The position numbers were made by a program, and so were the translations under genes. Shown here piece after piece: positions 18,536-27,385 of a DNA stretch of 53,022 nucleotides (the stretch's first letter is position 1; every line of letters begins with the position of its first letter). Origin of the DNA: Siccirubricoccus deserti (GTDB lineage: Bacteria > Pseudomonadota > Alphaproteobacteria > Acetobacterales > Acetobacteraceae). The notes under the pieces are model-generated. The model saw only the letters and a list, made by a program, of their open reading frames with translations, had not been told where the DNA came from and did not search any database. Location: NCBI RefSeq assembly GCF_014283215.1, contig NZ_JACOMF010000037.1, forward strand, positions 1 to 53,022, written 5' to 3'.

Positions 18536-19534
18536 CTATCCCACGCCGGCGAGTTCGAGCTCCCTGGCGCGATGGCAACTGGTCCAGCGTCCCGGCGTCA
18601 CCTCGGTCAGCTCCGGCCGCTCGATACGGCAGCGCTCCACCGCATAAGGGCAGCGCGGATGGAAGGCGCAGCCGGGCGGCGGGTTGGCGGGGTCCGCCAC
18701 CTCGCCCAGCACCGCCAGCTGCCGGCCACGCCGCGCCGGGTCGGGCGCCGGCACCGCGGCCAGCAGTGCCTCGGTATATGGGTGGCGCGGCGTGCGGTAG
18801 AGGGTGGCGGTCGGCGCCACTTCAACGATGCGGCCGACATACATCACCGCCACACGGTCGCTGACATGCCGCACCACGCCAAGGTCATGCGCGACGAACA
18901 GCATGGACAGCCGCAGCCGGTCCTGCAGGTCCAGCAGCAGGTTGATGATCTGCGCCTGCACCGAGACGTCGAGCGCCGATACCGGCTCATCCGCCACCAC
19001 CAGCCGCGGCTGCAGCGCCAGTGCCCGGGCGATGCCGATGCGCTGCCGCTGCCCGCCGGAGAAAGCATGCGGGAAGCGCGAGCGGGCGCTTGCCGGCATC
19101 TGCACCAGGTCGAGCAGCTCCAGCACCCGCGCCTGGCGCTCCGCCGCGGGCACCCCGTTCACCTTCAGCGGCTCGGCGATGATGTCGCCCACCATCATGC
19201 GCGGGTTCAGCGAGGAATAGGGATCCTGGAAGATCATCTGCATGTGCCGCCGGAGCGGCCGCAGCTGGCGCTTGGGCAGCCCCACCAGCTCCACCACCCG
19301 GCCGTCCTCCGGTGCAAAGCGGATCTCGCCGGAGGTGGCGCGCAGCGCCCGCAGGATGCAGCGGGAGACGGTGGTCTTGCCGCAACCGCTTTCGCCGACC
19401 AGGGCCAGCGTCTCGCCGGCCGCGATATGGAAGCTGACGCCATCCACCGCGCGTACCCGCCCGACTTCCCGCCGTAGCAGCCCGGCGCGGATCGGGTAGT
19501 GCTTGCGCAGCTCGGACACCTCCAACACGTTCAT
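18536..19534 (-). CDS. ABC transporter ATP-binding protein, OppF/DppF type
   Basis: A 332-residue nucleotide-binding subunit of the importer. Walker A is GESGCGKTT near residue 50, the signature motif is [15 protein letters not shown], and Walker B is [12 protein letters not shown]. The oligopeptide-transporter C-terminal extension follows, ending in the 4Fe-4S-like segment [19 protein letters not shown] typical of DppD/DppF. It starts within the last four bases of the preceding ATPase gene (19531-19534), so the pair is translationally coupled and probably forms the ATPase heterodimer. Confidence 0.92.
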   Translation of the reverse strand: MNVLEVSELRKHYPIRAGLLRREVGRVRAVDGVSFHIAAGETLALVGESGCGKTTVSRCILRALRATSGEIRFAPEDGRVVELVGLPKRQLRPLRRHMQMIFQDPYSSLNPRMMVGDIIAEPLKVNGVPAAERQARVLELLDLVQMPASARSRFPHAFSGGQRQRIGIARALALQPRLVVADEPVSALDVSVQAQIINLLLDLQDRLRLSMLFVAHDLGVVRHVSDRVAVMYVGRIVEVAPTATLYRTPRHPYTEALLAAVPAPDPARRGRQLAVLGEVADPANPPPGCAFHPRCPYAVERCRIERPELTEVTPGRWTSCHRARELELAGVG

Positions 19535-20529
19535 GCCGGTACGTCCAGGAAGCAGCTGGCGCCCGCAATGCCGGGCGGGATGGCGGGCGGCATCTCCGCG
19601 GTGCAGCGGCCCGGAATCACCTCGGCGCAGCGCGGGTGGAAGGCGCAGCCGGCGGGGCGGGCGCCGGGATGCGGCACCGCGCCGCCGATGGTCGCCAGTC
19701 GTTGCCGCGGCGCCGCCAGCACGCTGGGCACGGCGCGCAGCAGGGCGCGGGTATAGGGGTGCCGTGGCGCGGCGAAGAGCGCCGCGACGGGAGCATATTC
19801 GACGACGCGGCCGAGATACATCACCGCCACCTCGTCGGTCATCTCGGCGATCACGCCCATGTCGTGGGTGATGAGCATCAGCGCGATCCGCTTCTCCGCC
19901 TGGAGCCGGCGCAGCAGGGCGAGGATCTGCGCCTGGGTGGTGACGTCGAGCGCGGTCGTCGGTTCGTCGGCGATCAGGATGTCCGGGTCGCCGGCCAGGG
20001 CCATGGCGATGCCCACGCGCTGGCGCAGCCCGCCGCTGAGCTCGAAGGGGTAGGCGTCAATGCGTGTCTCCGGGCGCGGGATGCCGACCTCCCGCAGCAG
20101 CTCGATGGCGCGGTTGCGCGCCTCGGCTTTGGAGATGTCGCTGTGCTGGCGCACCGCCTCGATGATCTGGTTGCCGACGGTGTAGTGGACGCTGAGCGCC
20201 GTCATCGGCTCCTGGAAGATCAGCCCGACCCGGCCGCCGCGCACCGCGCGCATCCGCGCCGATTCTGGGTCGAGCGCCGCCAGGTCGACCTCCTGCGGGG
20301 TGCCGGGGTCGAGCAGGATGCGACCGCCGGTGATGCGGCCGGGCCGGTCGATGATGCGGAGGATGGAGCGGGCCGTCACCGACTTGCCGCAGCCGCTCTC
20401 GCCGACAATGCCGAGGGTGCGGCCGGCGCGCAGGTCGAAGCTTACGCCCTCAAGCGCATGGACATTGCCCTGCTCCATTTCGAACCGCACCGCGAGGTCG
20501 CGGACGGCGAGGGCGATCGGCTCAGCCAT
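19531..20529 (-). CDS. ABC transporter ATP-binding protein, OppD/DppD type
   Basis: A 332-residue ATPase partner of the previous subunit. Walker A is [15 protein letters not shown], the signature is [15 protein letters not shown], and Walker B is [12 protein letters not shown]. The C-terminal cysteine-containing segment [16 protein letters not shown] is typical of the oligopeptide family. Two starts are possible: the ATG at 20529, which overlaps the permease stop by eight bases, and an ATG at 20544. Neither has a good ribosome binding site, so coupling to the permease seems likely. I take 20529 because it gives the family-like start [12 protein letters not shown]. Confidence 0.92.
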   Translation of the reverse strand: MAEPIALAVRDLAVRFEMEQGNVHALEGVSFDLRAGRTLGIVGESGCGKSVTARSILRIIDRPGRITGGRILLDPGTPQEVDLAALDPESARMRAVRGGRVGLIFQEPMTALSVHYTVGNQIIEAVRQHSDISKAEARNRAIELLREVGIPRPETRIDAYPFELSGGLRQRVGIAMALAGDPDILIADEPTTALDVTTQAQILALLRRLQAEKRIALMLITHDMGVIAEMTDEVAVMYLGRVVEYAPVAALFAAPRHPYTRALLRAVPSVLAAPRQRLATIGGAVPHPGARPAGCAFHPRCAEVIPGRCTAEMPPAIPPGIAGASCFLDVPA

Positions 20530-21646
20530 AGGGGTCGGCCGCATCGCGCAGTCCGTCGCCGAGGAAGTTGAAGGCCAGGATCACCACGGTCACCGGTACG
20601 GCGGCGGAGAGCAGCCAGGGTGCCCCCGCCAGCACCTGGATGTTCTGCGCATCCTGCAGCAGGATGCCCCAGCTCACCGCCGGCGGCCGCAGGCCGAGGC
20701 CGAGGAAGCTCAATGCCGTCTCGCTCACGATCATGGCCGGCAGGGCAAGGCTGACGGCGGCGATGATATGGCTGGCGAAGGAGGGCAGCATGTGGCGGAA
20801 GATGATCCGACCCTGGCTGGCCCCGGCGAGCTCCGCCGCCACCACGAAATCTTCCTCCCGCAGCGACAGGAAGCGGCCGCGCACCACGCGGGCGAGGTCG
20901 GTCCAGCCGATGAGCGAGATGATGACGGTGATCGCCAGATAGACCTGCGTGACGCTCCAGGTGTTCGGCAGGGCCGCGGCGAGGCCCATCCAGAGCGGGA
21001 TGGTGGGGATCGAGCGCAATATCTCGATCACCCGCTGGATCACCGTGTCGACCCAGCCGCCATAAAGGCCGGAAATGCCGCCCAGCAGCACGCCGAGCAG
21101 CAGGCTCAGGGTGACACCGGCCAGCCCGATCGACAGCGAGACGCGCGTCGCCACCACCATCCGGGAATAGAGGTCGCGGCCGAGCTGGTCGGTGCCGAGC
21201 AGGAAGATGCCGTCGCCACGGCTGCCGCCCTCGATGCCCAGCAGGTGGATGTTGGTCTCGAACAGCCCGAACAGCGCGTAGTCGTAGCCGCGGGCGAAGA
21301 GCGTCACTGGCAGCTTGCGGTTCGGGTCCGGCGTGTAGACCAGCTTGAAGGTCTGCGGGTCCCGCACCCCGCGCAGGCCATAGACATGCGGGCGGAAGGC
21401 GCCGTCGTCGAACAGGTGGATGGCCTGGGGCGGGATGAAGCTGCGCCGGGCATCCGTGGCATGCGGGTCGCTGATCGCCAGGAAGTCGGCGAAGACCGCC
21501 ACCGCATAGAAGAGCGCGACGATGAACAGGCTGATGAGAGCCAGCCGATGGCGGCGGAAGCGCCACCAGGTGAGCTGGAGCTGGGTCGCCTGGGCGAAGC
21601 GGTCCTGCCCCGCCGTCGCGCCGATGTCGGCCGCTGCCGCGCTCAT
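20522..21646 (-). CDS. ABC transporter permease, OppC/DppC type
   Basis: A 374-residue inner-membrane permease. It has an N-terminal membrane segment (HRLALISLFIVALFYAVAVF), a large periplasmic loop of about 120 residues, then the five-helix permease core starting at LLGTDQLGRDLYSRM, with the EAA-like loop VVAAELAGASQGRIIFRHML that contacts the ATPases. The loop between the first and second helices is longer than in the E. coli homologues. GGAGGGA precedes the ATG at 21646, which overlaps the upstream permease stop by ATGA. Confidence 0.92.
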   Translation of the reverse strand: MSAAAADIGATAGQDRFAQATQLQLTWWRFRRHRLALISLFIVALFYAVAVFADFLAISDPHATDARRSFIPPQAIHLFDDGAFRPHVYGLRGVRDPQTFKLVYTPDPNRKLPVTLFARGYDYALFGLFETNIHLLGIEGGSRGDGIFLLGTDQLGRDLYSRMVVATRVSLSIGLAGVTLSLLLGVLLGGISGLYGGWVDTVIQRVIEILRSIPTIPLWMGLAAALPNTWSVTQVYLAITVIISLIGWTDLARVVRGRFLSLREEDFVVAAELAGASQGRIIFRHMLPSFASHIIAAVSLALPAMIVSETALSFLGLGLRPPAVSWGILLQDAQNIQVLAGAPWLLSAAVPVTVVILAFNFLGDGLRDAADPYG

Positions 21647-22635
21647 CCGTGTCCCTCCAGGCGGATGCGGGGGTCGATCCACATCAGCAGCACGTCGGAG
21701 ATCAGCGTGCCGACCACGGTCATGATGCCGAGCAGCAGCACGATGGTGCCGGCCAGGAACATGTCCTGCGCCACCAGCGCCTGCAGCAGCAAAGGCCCGA
21801 CCGTGGGCAGCCCGAGCACCAGCGAGACGACGATGCTGCCGGAGACCAGATAGGGAAACAGATAGGCGACCGAGCTGGCGAAGGGGTTCAGCGCCGCCCG
21901 CACCGGGTATTTCAGGATGGTCCGCCGTTCCGTCAGCCCCTTGGCGCGGGCGGTGACGACATAGGGCTTGCGCAGCTCGTCCAGCAGGTTGGCGCGCATG
22001 ATGCGGATGAGCTGGGCGGTGCCCGCCAGCGCCAGCACCGCTGCCGGCAGCGGCAGGTGTTTCGCCAGGTCCCAGACCCTGGCCCAGCTCCAGGGCGCCT
22101 GCACGTAGTCCGGTGAGAACAATCCACCGACGTTGAGCCCGAGGTAACGGAAGCCGAGGTACATCAGGATCAGCGCCAGCAGGAAGTTCGGCACCGCCAG
22201 CCCGATGAAGCCGAGCGTGGTGAAGACGTAGTCACCGATCGAGTATTGCCGCACCGCGGAATAGATCCCGATCGGCAGGGCGATGGCCCAGGTCAGGAAG
22301 AGCGCCGCGAAGGACACTACCATGGTGAGCCAGAGCCGGTCGCCGATCACCTCCGTCACCGGCCGGCGCCAGACCATGGAGACTCCGAAGTCACCCTCCA
22401 GCACGCGTCCCAGCCAGCGGGCGTATTGCACGAGGGCGGGCTGATCCAGGCCGTAGTCGCGCCGCATCGCCTCCGCCTGCTCGTTGGAGACGGTGCTGCC
22501 GCTGGCCGCCAGGTTGGCGATGTAGGCATCGACGAAGTCGCCGGGCGGCAGCCGGATGATGATGAAGGTGAGCACCGAGATGAACAGGCAAGTGACCAGC
22601 GCGAGGCCGAGCCTGCGCAGCAGGTACATCAGCAT
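21643..22635 (-). CDS. ABC transporter permease, OppB/DppB type
   Basis: First gene of the importer array, 330 residues. It begins MLMYLLRRLGLALVTCLFIS (first membrane helix) and has the family PPGDFVDAY loop and further helices. The cytoplasmic coupling loop includes LLDELRKPYVVTARAKGL. An ATG at 22629 is an equally plausible start two codons in. GGAAG lies about ten bases upstream of 22635. The frame is open much further upstream, but that part has no membrane character. The promoter should lie in the 350-base gap to the divergent Bug gene. Confidence 0.92.
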   Translation of the reverse strand: MLMYLLRRLGLALVTCLFISVLTFIIIRLPPGDFVDAYIANLAASGSTVSNEQAEAMRRDYGLDQPALVQYARWLGRVLEGDFGVSMVWRRPVTEVIGDRLWLTMVVSFAALFLTWAIALPIGIYSAVRQYSIGDYVFTTLGFIGLAVPNFLLALILMYLGFRYLGLNVGGLFSPDYVQAPWSWARVWDLAKHLPLPAAVLALAGTAQLIRIMRANLLDELRKPYVVTARAKGLTERRTILKYPVRAALNPFASSVAYLFPYLVSGSIVVSLVLGLPTVGPLLLQALVAQDMFLAGTIVLLLGIMTVVGTLISDVLLMWIDPRIRLEGHG

Positions 22636-22987
22636 GCGCGTGCGCTTCCGGCGGCGCCGTTTGCTGCCACTTCGACATTCCCCCCGCCCGGCGCGCGTGC
22701 ATGCGGCCGATGCGTAACCATTAGACATGGGTGTACCGATGGGGGCAAGCGCCCACGACAGGTTCGCCCGCCATGTCTTCGGGGCAACTGAGGGCGCTGC
22801 TGCCTCCCCCCAGCCTGGCATCCTCGGCGGACCGGCGTCTTCATGGGAGGATTGCGGCACCGCCGAGCGGGCGTCTAGAGATGCAGCGGGCAACCCACGG
22901 TGCCCGCAAAGGTTGGTCACTGCCAAAGGCACAGCGCCGAGCCAGCCGCCGAGGTTTGCCTAATCCAATCCTCCTGGAGGTACGAGA
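22636..22987. other. Divergent intergenic region between ABC importer and Bug gene
   Basis: About 350 bases expected to hold the promoters of both the leftward ABC importer array and the rightward binding-protein gene. It is less GC-skewed than the flanking genes and contains no open frame with family resemblance. The right edge carries CTGGAGGT, the ribosome binding site of the Bug gene. No operator symmetry was clear enough to call. Confidence 0.4.
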
Positions 22988-23983
22988 ATGATCAGCCGAC
23001 GTGCGGTGCTGGGGGGCGCGGCCCTCGCTGTCCCGGCCCTTTCGGGTGCTCGCGGCCAAGCTCCTGACTTCCCTGCGCGCCCGATCCGCATCGTCGTGCC
23101 GTTTGCGCCTGGCGGGGCGGTGGATCTTACTGGCCGCTTCCTGGCTGAGCGCCTCCAGTCGGCCGTGGGGCAGAACGTGCTGGTGGAAAATCGGGGCGGG
23201 GCTGGTGGCAACCTTGGTGCCGATGTCGTTGCCAAGGCCGAAAAGGATGGCCACACCCTGCTGCTTGGCTCCGCCTCCATCCTCTGCGCCAATAAATTCC
23301 TGTACCGCCGCTCGATGCCGCTGGATCCCATGCGCGACCTGGCGCCGGTGACGCGGGTGGCCACGGGGACGGTGCTGCTGATCGTGAACTCGGGCCGTCC
23401 CTGGAAGACATTTGGCGAGTTGATTGCAGCAGCCAAGCGGAATCCCGGCAGGATCACCATGGGCTCTTCCGGTACGGGGACGATCAGCCATCTGGCGATC
23501 GAGTCGCTGAAGCGGGCTGCGGGCGTGGATATCACCCACGTGCCTTACCGTGGCGGTGGCCCGGCCTTTCAGGACCTGTATGCGGGCAACATCGACATGA
23601 TGTTCGACGTGATCCCGGCGGCGATGCCGAACGTGCGAGAGGGAAAGTTCCGCCCCCTGGCAGTCGGCAGCGCCGAGCGCATCACCTACGTGCCGGAGCT
23701 GCGCGACGTGCCCGGCATGAAGGAGCTTCTGCCAGACTCGGGCATCGATATGCAGAGCTGGTACGCCATCAATGCACCAGCGGGTACGCCTGAAAGCCGG
23801 ATTGCATATCTACATCAGGCCATAACACGGGTCGTCCGGTCGGACGAGTTTCGGCAGCGCATGGAGCCGATTGGCTTTACGCCTGTCACGGATGATTCTC
23901 CCGCGGCTTACCATGCCTACATGCGCGAGCAGGAGCAGGTATGGCAGCGCCTGGTGGAGATCTCGGGCGCTTCGCTGGACTGA
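22988..23983 (+). CDS. Tripartite tricarboxylate transporter-type (Bug family) periplasmic binding protein
   Basis: A 331-residue TctC/Bug-family solute-binding protein. It starts ISRRAVLGGAALAVPALSGA, a signal peptide with a twin-arginine-like motif. The family core is present: RPIRIVVPFAPGGAVDLTGR, VENRGGAGGNLGADVVA, and ITHVPYRGGGPAFQDLYAG. Bug proteins bind carboxylates and similar metabolites in the periplasm. No TctA/TctB membrane partners are nearby, as is common for this expanded family. GGAGGT lies six bases before the ATG. Behind it the DNA holds decayed genes. Confidence 0.92.
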   Translation: MISRRAVLGGAALAVPALSGARGQAPDFPARPIRIVVPFAPGGAVDLTGRFLAERLQSAVGQNVLVENRGGAGGNLGADVVAKAEKDGHTLLLGSASILCANKFLYRRSMPLDPMRDLAPVTRVATGTVLLIVNSGRPWKTFGELIAAAKRNPGRITMGSSGTGTISHLAIESLKRAAGVDITHVPYRGGGPAFQDLYAGNIDMMFDVIPAAMPNVREGKFRPLAVGSAERITYVPELRDVPGMKELLPDSGIDMQSWYAINAPAGTPESRIAYLHQAITRVVRSDEFRQRMEPIGFTPVTDDSPAAYHAYMREQEQVWQRLVEISGASLD

Positions 23984-24069
23984 CGATCGCCTCCAGTTGC
24001 GGCGAAGCGGGCTGAGCACGTTTCGGAGAAGGGCGTGAGCACTGACTGCGGCATCGCAGCACCGTACAG

Positions 24070-24475
24070 ACCCGGCAGTGAAGCGCATTGCCAGAAGCTC
24101 GTTGATCTGAACATCGTGCCGAGCACCACCCCTACGTAGCGATGCGCTGCTCGACGCCTTTAAGGACGGGCTCGGCGATGCCGCGACCGAGGAGATCCGG
24201 GCGCCTGGGGTGAGGCCTACTGGTGTCTGGCGGAGGTGCTGATCGCCCGGGGGAGTTCCATCTAGGCCAGCTTGGCTGCCGCTCCCGGGGGCTGGACCGG
24301 CTGGCGCGAATTCCGGGTGGAGCGAAAGGAGCGCGAGAGCGACGTCATCATCTCCTTCACCCTCTGGCCAGTACCTGACCTTCGGACCGGACCTTCCCGG
24401 GCACCCCCCGCTGAAGCGAAATTACAGCGTCTCCTCCGCGCCGAGCGGGGGGATTACCAGATCAGCGTGAAGTAG
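24070..24475 (+). pseudogene. Decayed flavohemoprotein (NO dioxygenase, hmp-like) fragment
   Basis: Reading across frames recovers a broken flavohemoprotein. QKLVDLNIVP and then EHHPYV come from the globin domain, followed after frameshifts by DALLDAFKDGLGDAATEEIR and WGEAYWCLAEVLIAR. A stop follows, then AAAPGGWTGWREFRVERKER at the globin-reductase junction and SDVIISFTLW. After a small deletion come QYLTFGPDLPGHPPLKRNYS and ISVK, then TAG. The order and spacing follow the Hmp globin-FAD-reductase layout. At least three frame changes, an internal deletion and missing ends make it non-functional. Boundaries are approximate, and the family call is by recognition of conserved stretches. Confidence 0.65.
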
Positions 24476-24552
24476 GTGGTTTATTGATCGGGACGACGCT
24501 GGGGTTGTGGGCGTCGTCGCTGTGGGAGACCTAGGCACGGCTTCGTCCATTG

Positions 24553-24657
24553 CTCACCCAGGACCGGGTGGCGGCATTGGCTGACAGGTTCCTCAATGGG
24601 CTGCTCGGTCCGGAGCGGCGTAAGACGGGCTGAATGGGGGCCGGCGGCAGCAGACCA
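24553..24657 (+). pseudogene. IS701-like transposase N-terminal scrap
   Basis: The plus-strand frame reads DRVAALADRFLNGLLGPERR then KTG, a stop where TGG would give Trp, then M and a degraded tail. This matches the start of IS701/IS4-like transposases (GLL-x-x-ERRKTGWM). Only about 35 codons remain, and no terminal repeats were found. It lies just after the flavohemoprotein remnant, so an insertion may have contributed to that gene's decay. Confidence 0.45.
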
Positions 24658-24673
24658 ACCTTCTCCTTACCAC

Positions 24674-26143
24674 CTACGCCTCTACATCCCCTGCCGCTGT
24701 CTCCCACCCCACCCCAACCACAGCCACGATCCTGCGCCCTGCCGCATTTGGCCGGCACACCACCAGCCCCGCCTCCTCGATGAAACCCAACGCCCGCCGC
24801 GCCCGCCCCACCGATCGCGTGCCATAGGCCCGCGCGATCGCCGCATCTCCCGGGCAGGGCGCCCCCGCCAGCGCCGCCGCGGCCAGCAGCAGGAACACCC
24901 CTTGCAAATCCTCCGGCAGCGGCGCCGCCAGCGCCTGTGCCTCCGCCCACTCCGGTTGCGCCGCCACCTCCTCCGGCACCGCCGCCTTGCCCACCGCCAG
25001 CATCCGCCGGAAGGCGCCGAGGTCCGGTGGGGGACCGCTCAGCGCCTGGATGCGGCAGCGCACCAGGAAATCCTGATACAGCACCGGCACCGGCCGGTAG
25101 GCGCTGTCCTCCTCCGCCAGCACCGCCCGCATCACCGCCTCCAGCCGCCGCTGGTGCGCGGCCAGCGCCTCCGGGTCCAGCGGCGGCGGCGCTTCGGCCG
25201 GTGCGGCCGGCCGGGCGGCGGCGAGCTGGGCCAGGATGTCGGGCGGGGGCGCGGCAGGGATACGGCGCGGCGGCCGCGGCGCCTCCGGCGGCGGCGCGGC
25301 CAGGATCACCGCACGGGCATCGGCCAGCGGCACCTCCGGCAGCGGGGTCAGGCTTGGCCCGGCGCCGCGCGACTCCGTCTCCACCGCGCCGACCCGCACC
25401 GCCAGCGGCCGGCGTGAGAGGGCAGGGCCGAGCGCCATGAAATGCCCCCGCGCCAGATCGCGGAACATCTCCGCCTGACGCCGCTCCATCCCCAGCAGAT
25501 CGGCGGCGCGGGCCATGTCGATGTCGAGGAAGGTACGCCCCATCAGGAAGTTGGAGGCCTCGGCGGCGACGTTCTTCGCCAGCTTGGCCAGCCGCTGGGT
25601 GGCGATCACCCCGGCCAGCCCGCGCTTCCGCCCGCGGCACATCAGGTTGGTCATGGCGCCCAGCGCGGCGCGGCGGGCGTCCTCCGCCACCTCCACCGCG
25701 CCGGAGGGGGCGAACAGCTGCGCCTCGTCCACCACCACCAGCAGCGGCGTCCAGTGTTCGCGCGGCGCGTCGAACAGCCCGTTGAGGAAGGCGGCGGCGC
25801 GGCGGAGCTGGCCGTCCTGGTCCAGCCCTTCCAGGTCCAGCACCACGGAGACGCGGTGGCGCCGCGCCCGGTCACCGGCCAAAGTCAGCTCAGCCTCGGT
25901 ATGCGCTGCGGCGTCGATGACCAGATGGCCAAAGCGTTCGGCGAGGGAGGTGAAATCGCCCTCCGGGTCGATCACCGCCTGCTGGACCCAGGGGGCGCTG
26001 CGTTCCAGCAGCCGACGCAGCAGATGCGACTTGCCGCAACCGGAATTGCCCTGCACCAGCAACCGGGTGGCCAGCAATTCCTCAAGGTCCAGCAGCGCCG
26101 GCGCGCCACCCTCCGCCAGCCCCAACTCGATCCCGACCGTCAT
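24674..26143 (-). CDS. HerA/DUF87-like ATPase
   Basis: A 489-residue P-loop ATPase of the HerA-FtsK-like kind. Walker A is QGNSGCGKSHLLRRLL near residue 35 and Walker B is PLLVVVDEAQLF near residue 150. An arginine-finger-like stretch CRGRKRGLAGVIATQRLAK follows, as in HerA-like helicases. The second half is Pro/Ala-rich (APPPEAPRPPRR and similar) with a small helical C-terminal domain. HerA proteins act on DNA ends with the nuclease NurA, but no nuclease is adjacent, so the cellular role is unknown. GAGGTG lies close before the ATG. It is divergent from the CheZ-like gene. Confidence 0.8.
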   Translation of the reverse strand: MTVGIELGLAEGGAPALLDLEELLATRLLVQGNSGCGKSHLLRRLLERSAPWVQQAVIDPEGDFTSLAERFGHLVIDAAAHTEAELTLAGDRARRHRVSVVLDLEGLDQDGQLRRAAAFLNGLFDAPREHWTPLLVVVDEAQLFAPSGAVEVAEDARRAALGAMTNLMCRGRKRGLAGVIATQRLAKLAKNVAAEASNFLMGRTFLDIDMARAADLLGMERRQAEMFRDLARGHFMALGPALSRRPLAVRVGAVETESRGAGPSLTPLPEVPLADARAVILAAPPPEAPRPPRRIPAAPPPDILAQLAAARPAAPAEAPPPLDPEALAAHQRRLEAVMRAVLAEEDSAYRPVPVLYQDFLVRCRIQALSGPPPDLGAFRRMLAVGKAAVPEEVAAQPEWAEAQALAAPLPEDLQGVFLLLAAAALAGAPCPGDAAIARAYGTRSVGRARRALGFIEEAGLVVCRPNAAGRRIVAVVGVGWETAAGDVEA

Positions 26144-26289
26144 CCCACCTCGGCTGTCATGGAGTCGGGGGGTCTAGCGCCGCGATGCGGTGGTTGGAAG
26201 CCGTGGCGGCGCCGGGCCTAACCCGGCTTTCACCATCTTGGTGTCTGCTGTGGCGCGACCGACCTTCTTCCCGATGCGGAGGCTGCAGC

Positions 26290-26907
26290 ATGCTCCTGGA
26301 GACCAGCACGACCCTGCCGGAGTCGCTGCGCGCCGGCCTGCGCTCCGAGCTGGCACCGATGTTCGCCGAGCTGCGCGGCTTCATCGACCGCCGCATTGCC
26401 GAGCTCAGCGCCGAGGTGGCGGCGACGGTGCAGATCGTCGATTTCTCCGAGGCCAACCTCTCCGGCCAGCTCGGCCGGATTCATGAGCAGATCGCGACCC
26501 TGGTCGCCAACCCCGCCAGCACCACCCGCAACAGCGGGATCGAGCTGGAGGCGGTGGTGCAGACCACCGAGGCGGCGGCCAACACCATCATGGAGGCGGC
26601 CGAGGCGATCCAGGACTGGATCAGCCGCGACACCAAGGACCCCGAGGCGCTGAAGCTGCTGTCCGAGAAGGTGAACTCGATCTTCGAGGCCTGCAGCTTC
26701 CAGGACGTCACCGGCCAGCGCATCCGCCGCGCCATCCAGCACCTGCAGCAGGTGGAGAGCATGCTGGAAGGCATGGTTCCGGCCATCGTCCCGGCGCCGG
26801 AGGCGGCGCGGCTGGAGGTCAAGGCGGTGCTGCACACGGTGGATGCCGCGGCCCAGGCTGGTCCCGATCTTGACCAGGACGACATCGACCGCCTGCTGGG
26901 CGGTTGA
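26290..26907 (+). CDS. CheZ-like protein phosphatase
   Basis: A 205-residue helical protein resembling CheZ, the phosphatase that removes phosphate from CheY and so resets flagellar switching. The key motif CSFQDVTGQRIRRAI near residue 140 carries the catalytic Asp and Gln pair (QD-x-TGQ). The C-terminus LDQDDIDRLLGG resembles the short CheY-binding helix at the CheZ end. The ATG at 26290 is preceded by GGAGG. The flagellar block begins about 3 kb downstream, which supports a motility role, but no che cluster is in this window. Confidence 0.8.
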   Translation: MLLETSTTLPESLRAGLRSELAPMFAELRGFIDRRIAELSAEVAATVQIVDFSEANLSGQLGRIHEQIATLVANPASTTRNSGIELEAVVQTTEAAANTIMEAAEAIQDWISRDTKDPEALKLLSEKVNSIFEACSFQDVTGQRIRRAIQHLQQVESMLEGMVPAIVPAPEAARLEVKAVLHTVDAAAQAGPDLDQDDIDRLLGG

Positions 26908-26956
26908 CACCCCGCGCCGCGCCCCCGAGCCTGCCCGCAACAGGCGGGAGGATCGG

Positions 26957-27385
26957 ATGTCCGCGGCATTGGAGGATCGCGAGGCGATCCGTGAATTGCT
27001 TGCCGAATACTGCTTCGCGCTTGACGAATGCCGCTTCGAGGCGTTCGGCGCGCTCTTCGCCGAAACCGCCGAATGGGGCCCGAAGCGCATCCCGCAGAAG
27101 GCTCGCGGCCCGCGCGCGATCGCCGAGCTGGCCCGCAGCATCGTCCCGGTGAAGGGGGAGGGGCCGGTGCGCCGCCACCTGACCACCAACATCGTCATCC
27201 GGCTGGAGGGCGACCAGGCGCGGGTCAAGTCGAATTTCCTGATGGTGCGGGAGAGCGAAGCCGGGCCGCTGCTGGCCATCGCCGGGACCTATGAGGATCT
27301 GGTGGTCCGCACCCCGGCGGGCTGGCGCTTCCAGCACCGCGAGATCCTCAACGACATCGCCGGCGACCTCGGGCTGAAGCGATGA
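26957..27385 (+). CDS. NTF2/SnoaL-like protein
   Basis: A 142-residue cone-shaped alpha+beta protein of the NTF2-like superfamily. The N-terminal helix LEDREAIRELLAEYCFALDE and the strand pattern RRHLTTNIVIRLEGDQARVK with a C-terminal RTPAGWRFQHREI are typical. Members include dehydratases, isomerases and non-catalytic binders, so the reaction is open. GGGAGG lies before the ATG. The stop overlaps the start of the next Bug gene by four bases, tying the two together. Confidence 0.8.
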   Translation: MSAALEDREAIRELLAEYCFALDECRFEAFGALFAETAEWGPKRIPQKARGPRAIAELARSIVPVKGEGPVRRHLTTNIVIRLEGDQARVKSNFLMVRESEAGPLLAIAGTYEDLVVRTPAGWRFQHREILNDIAGDLGLKR

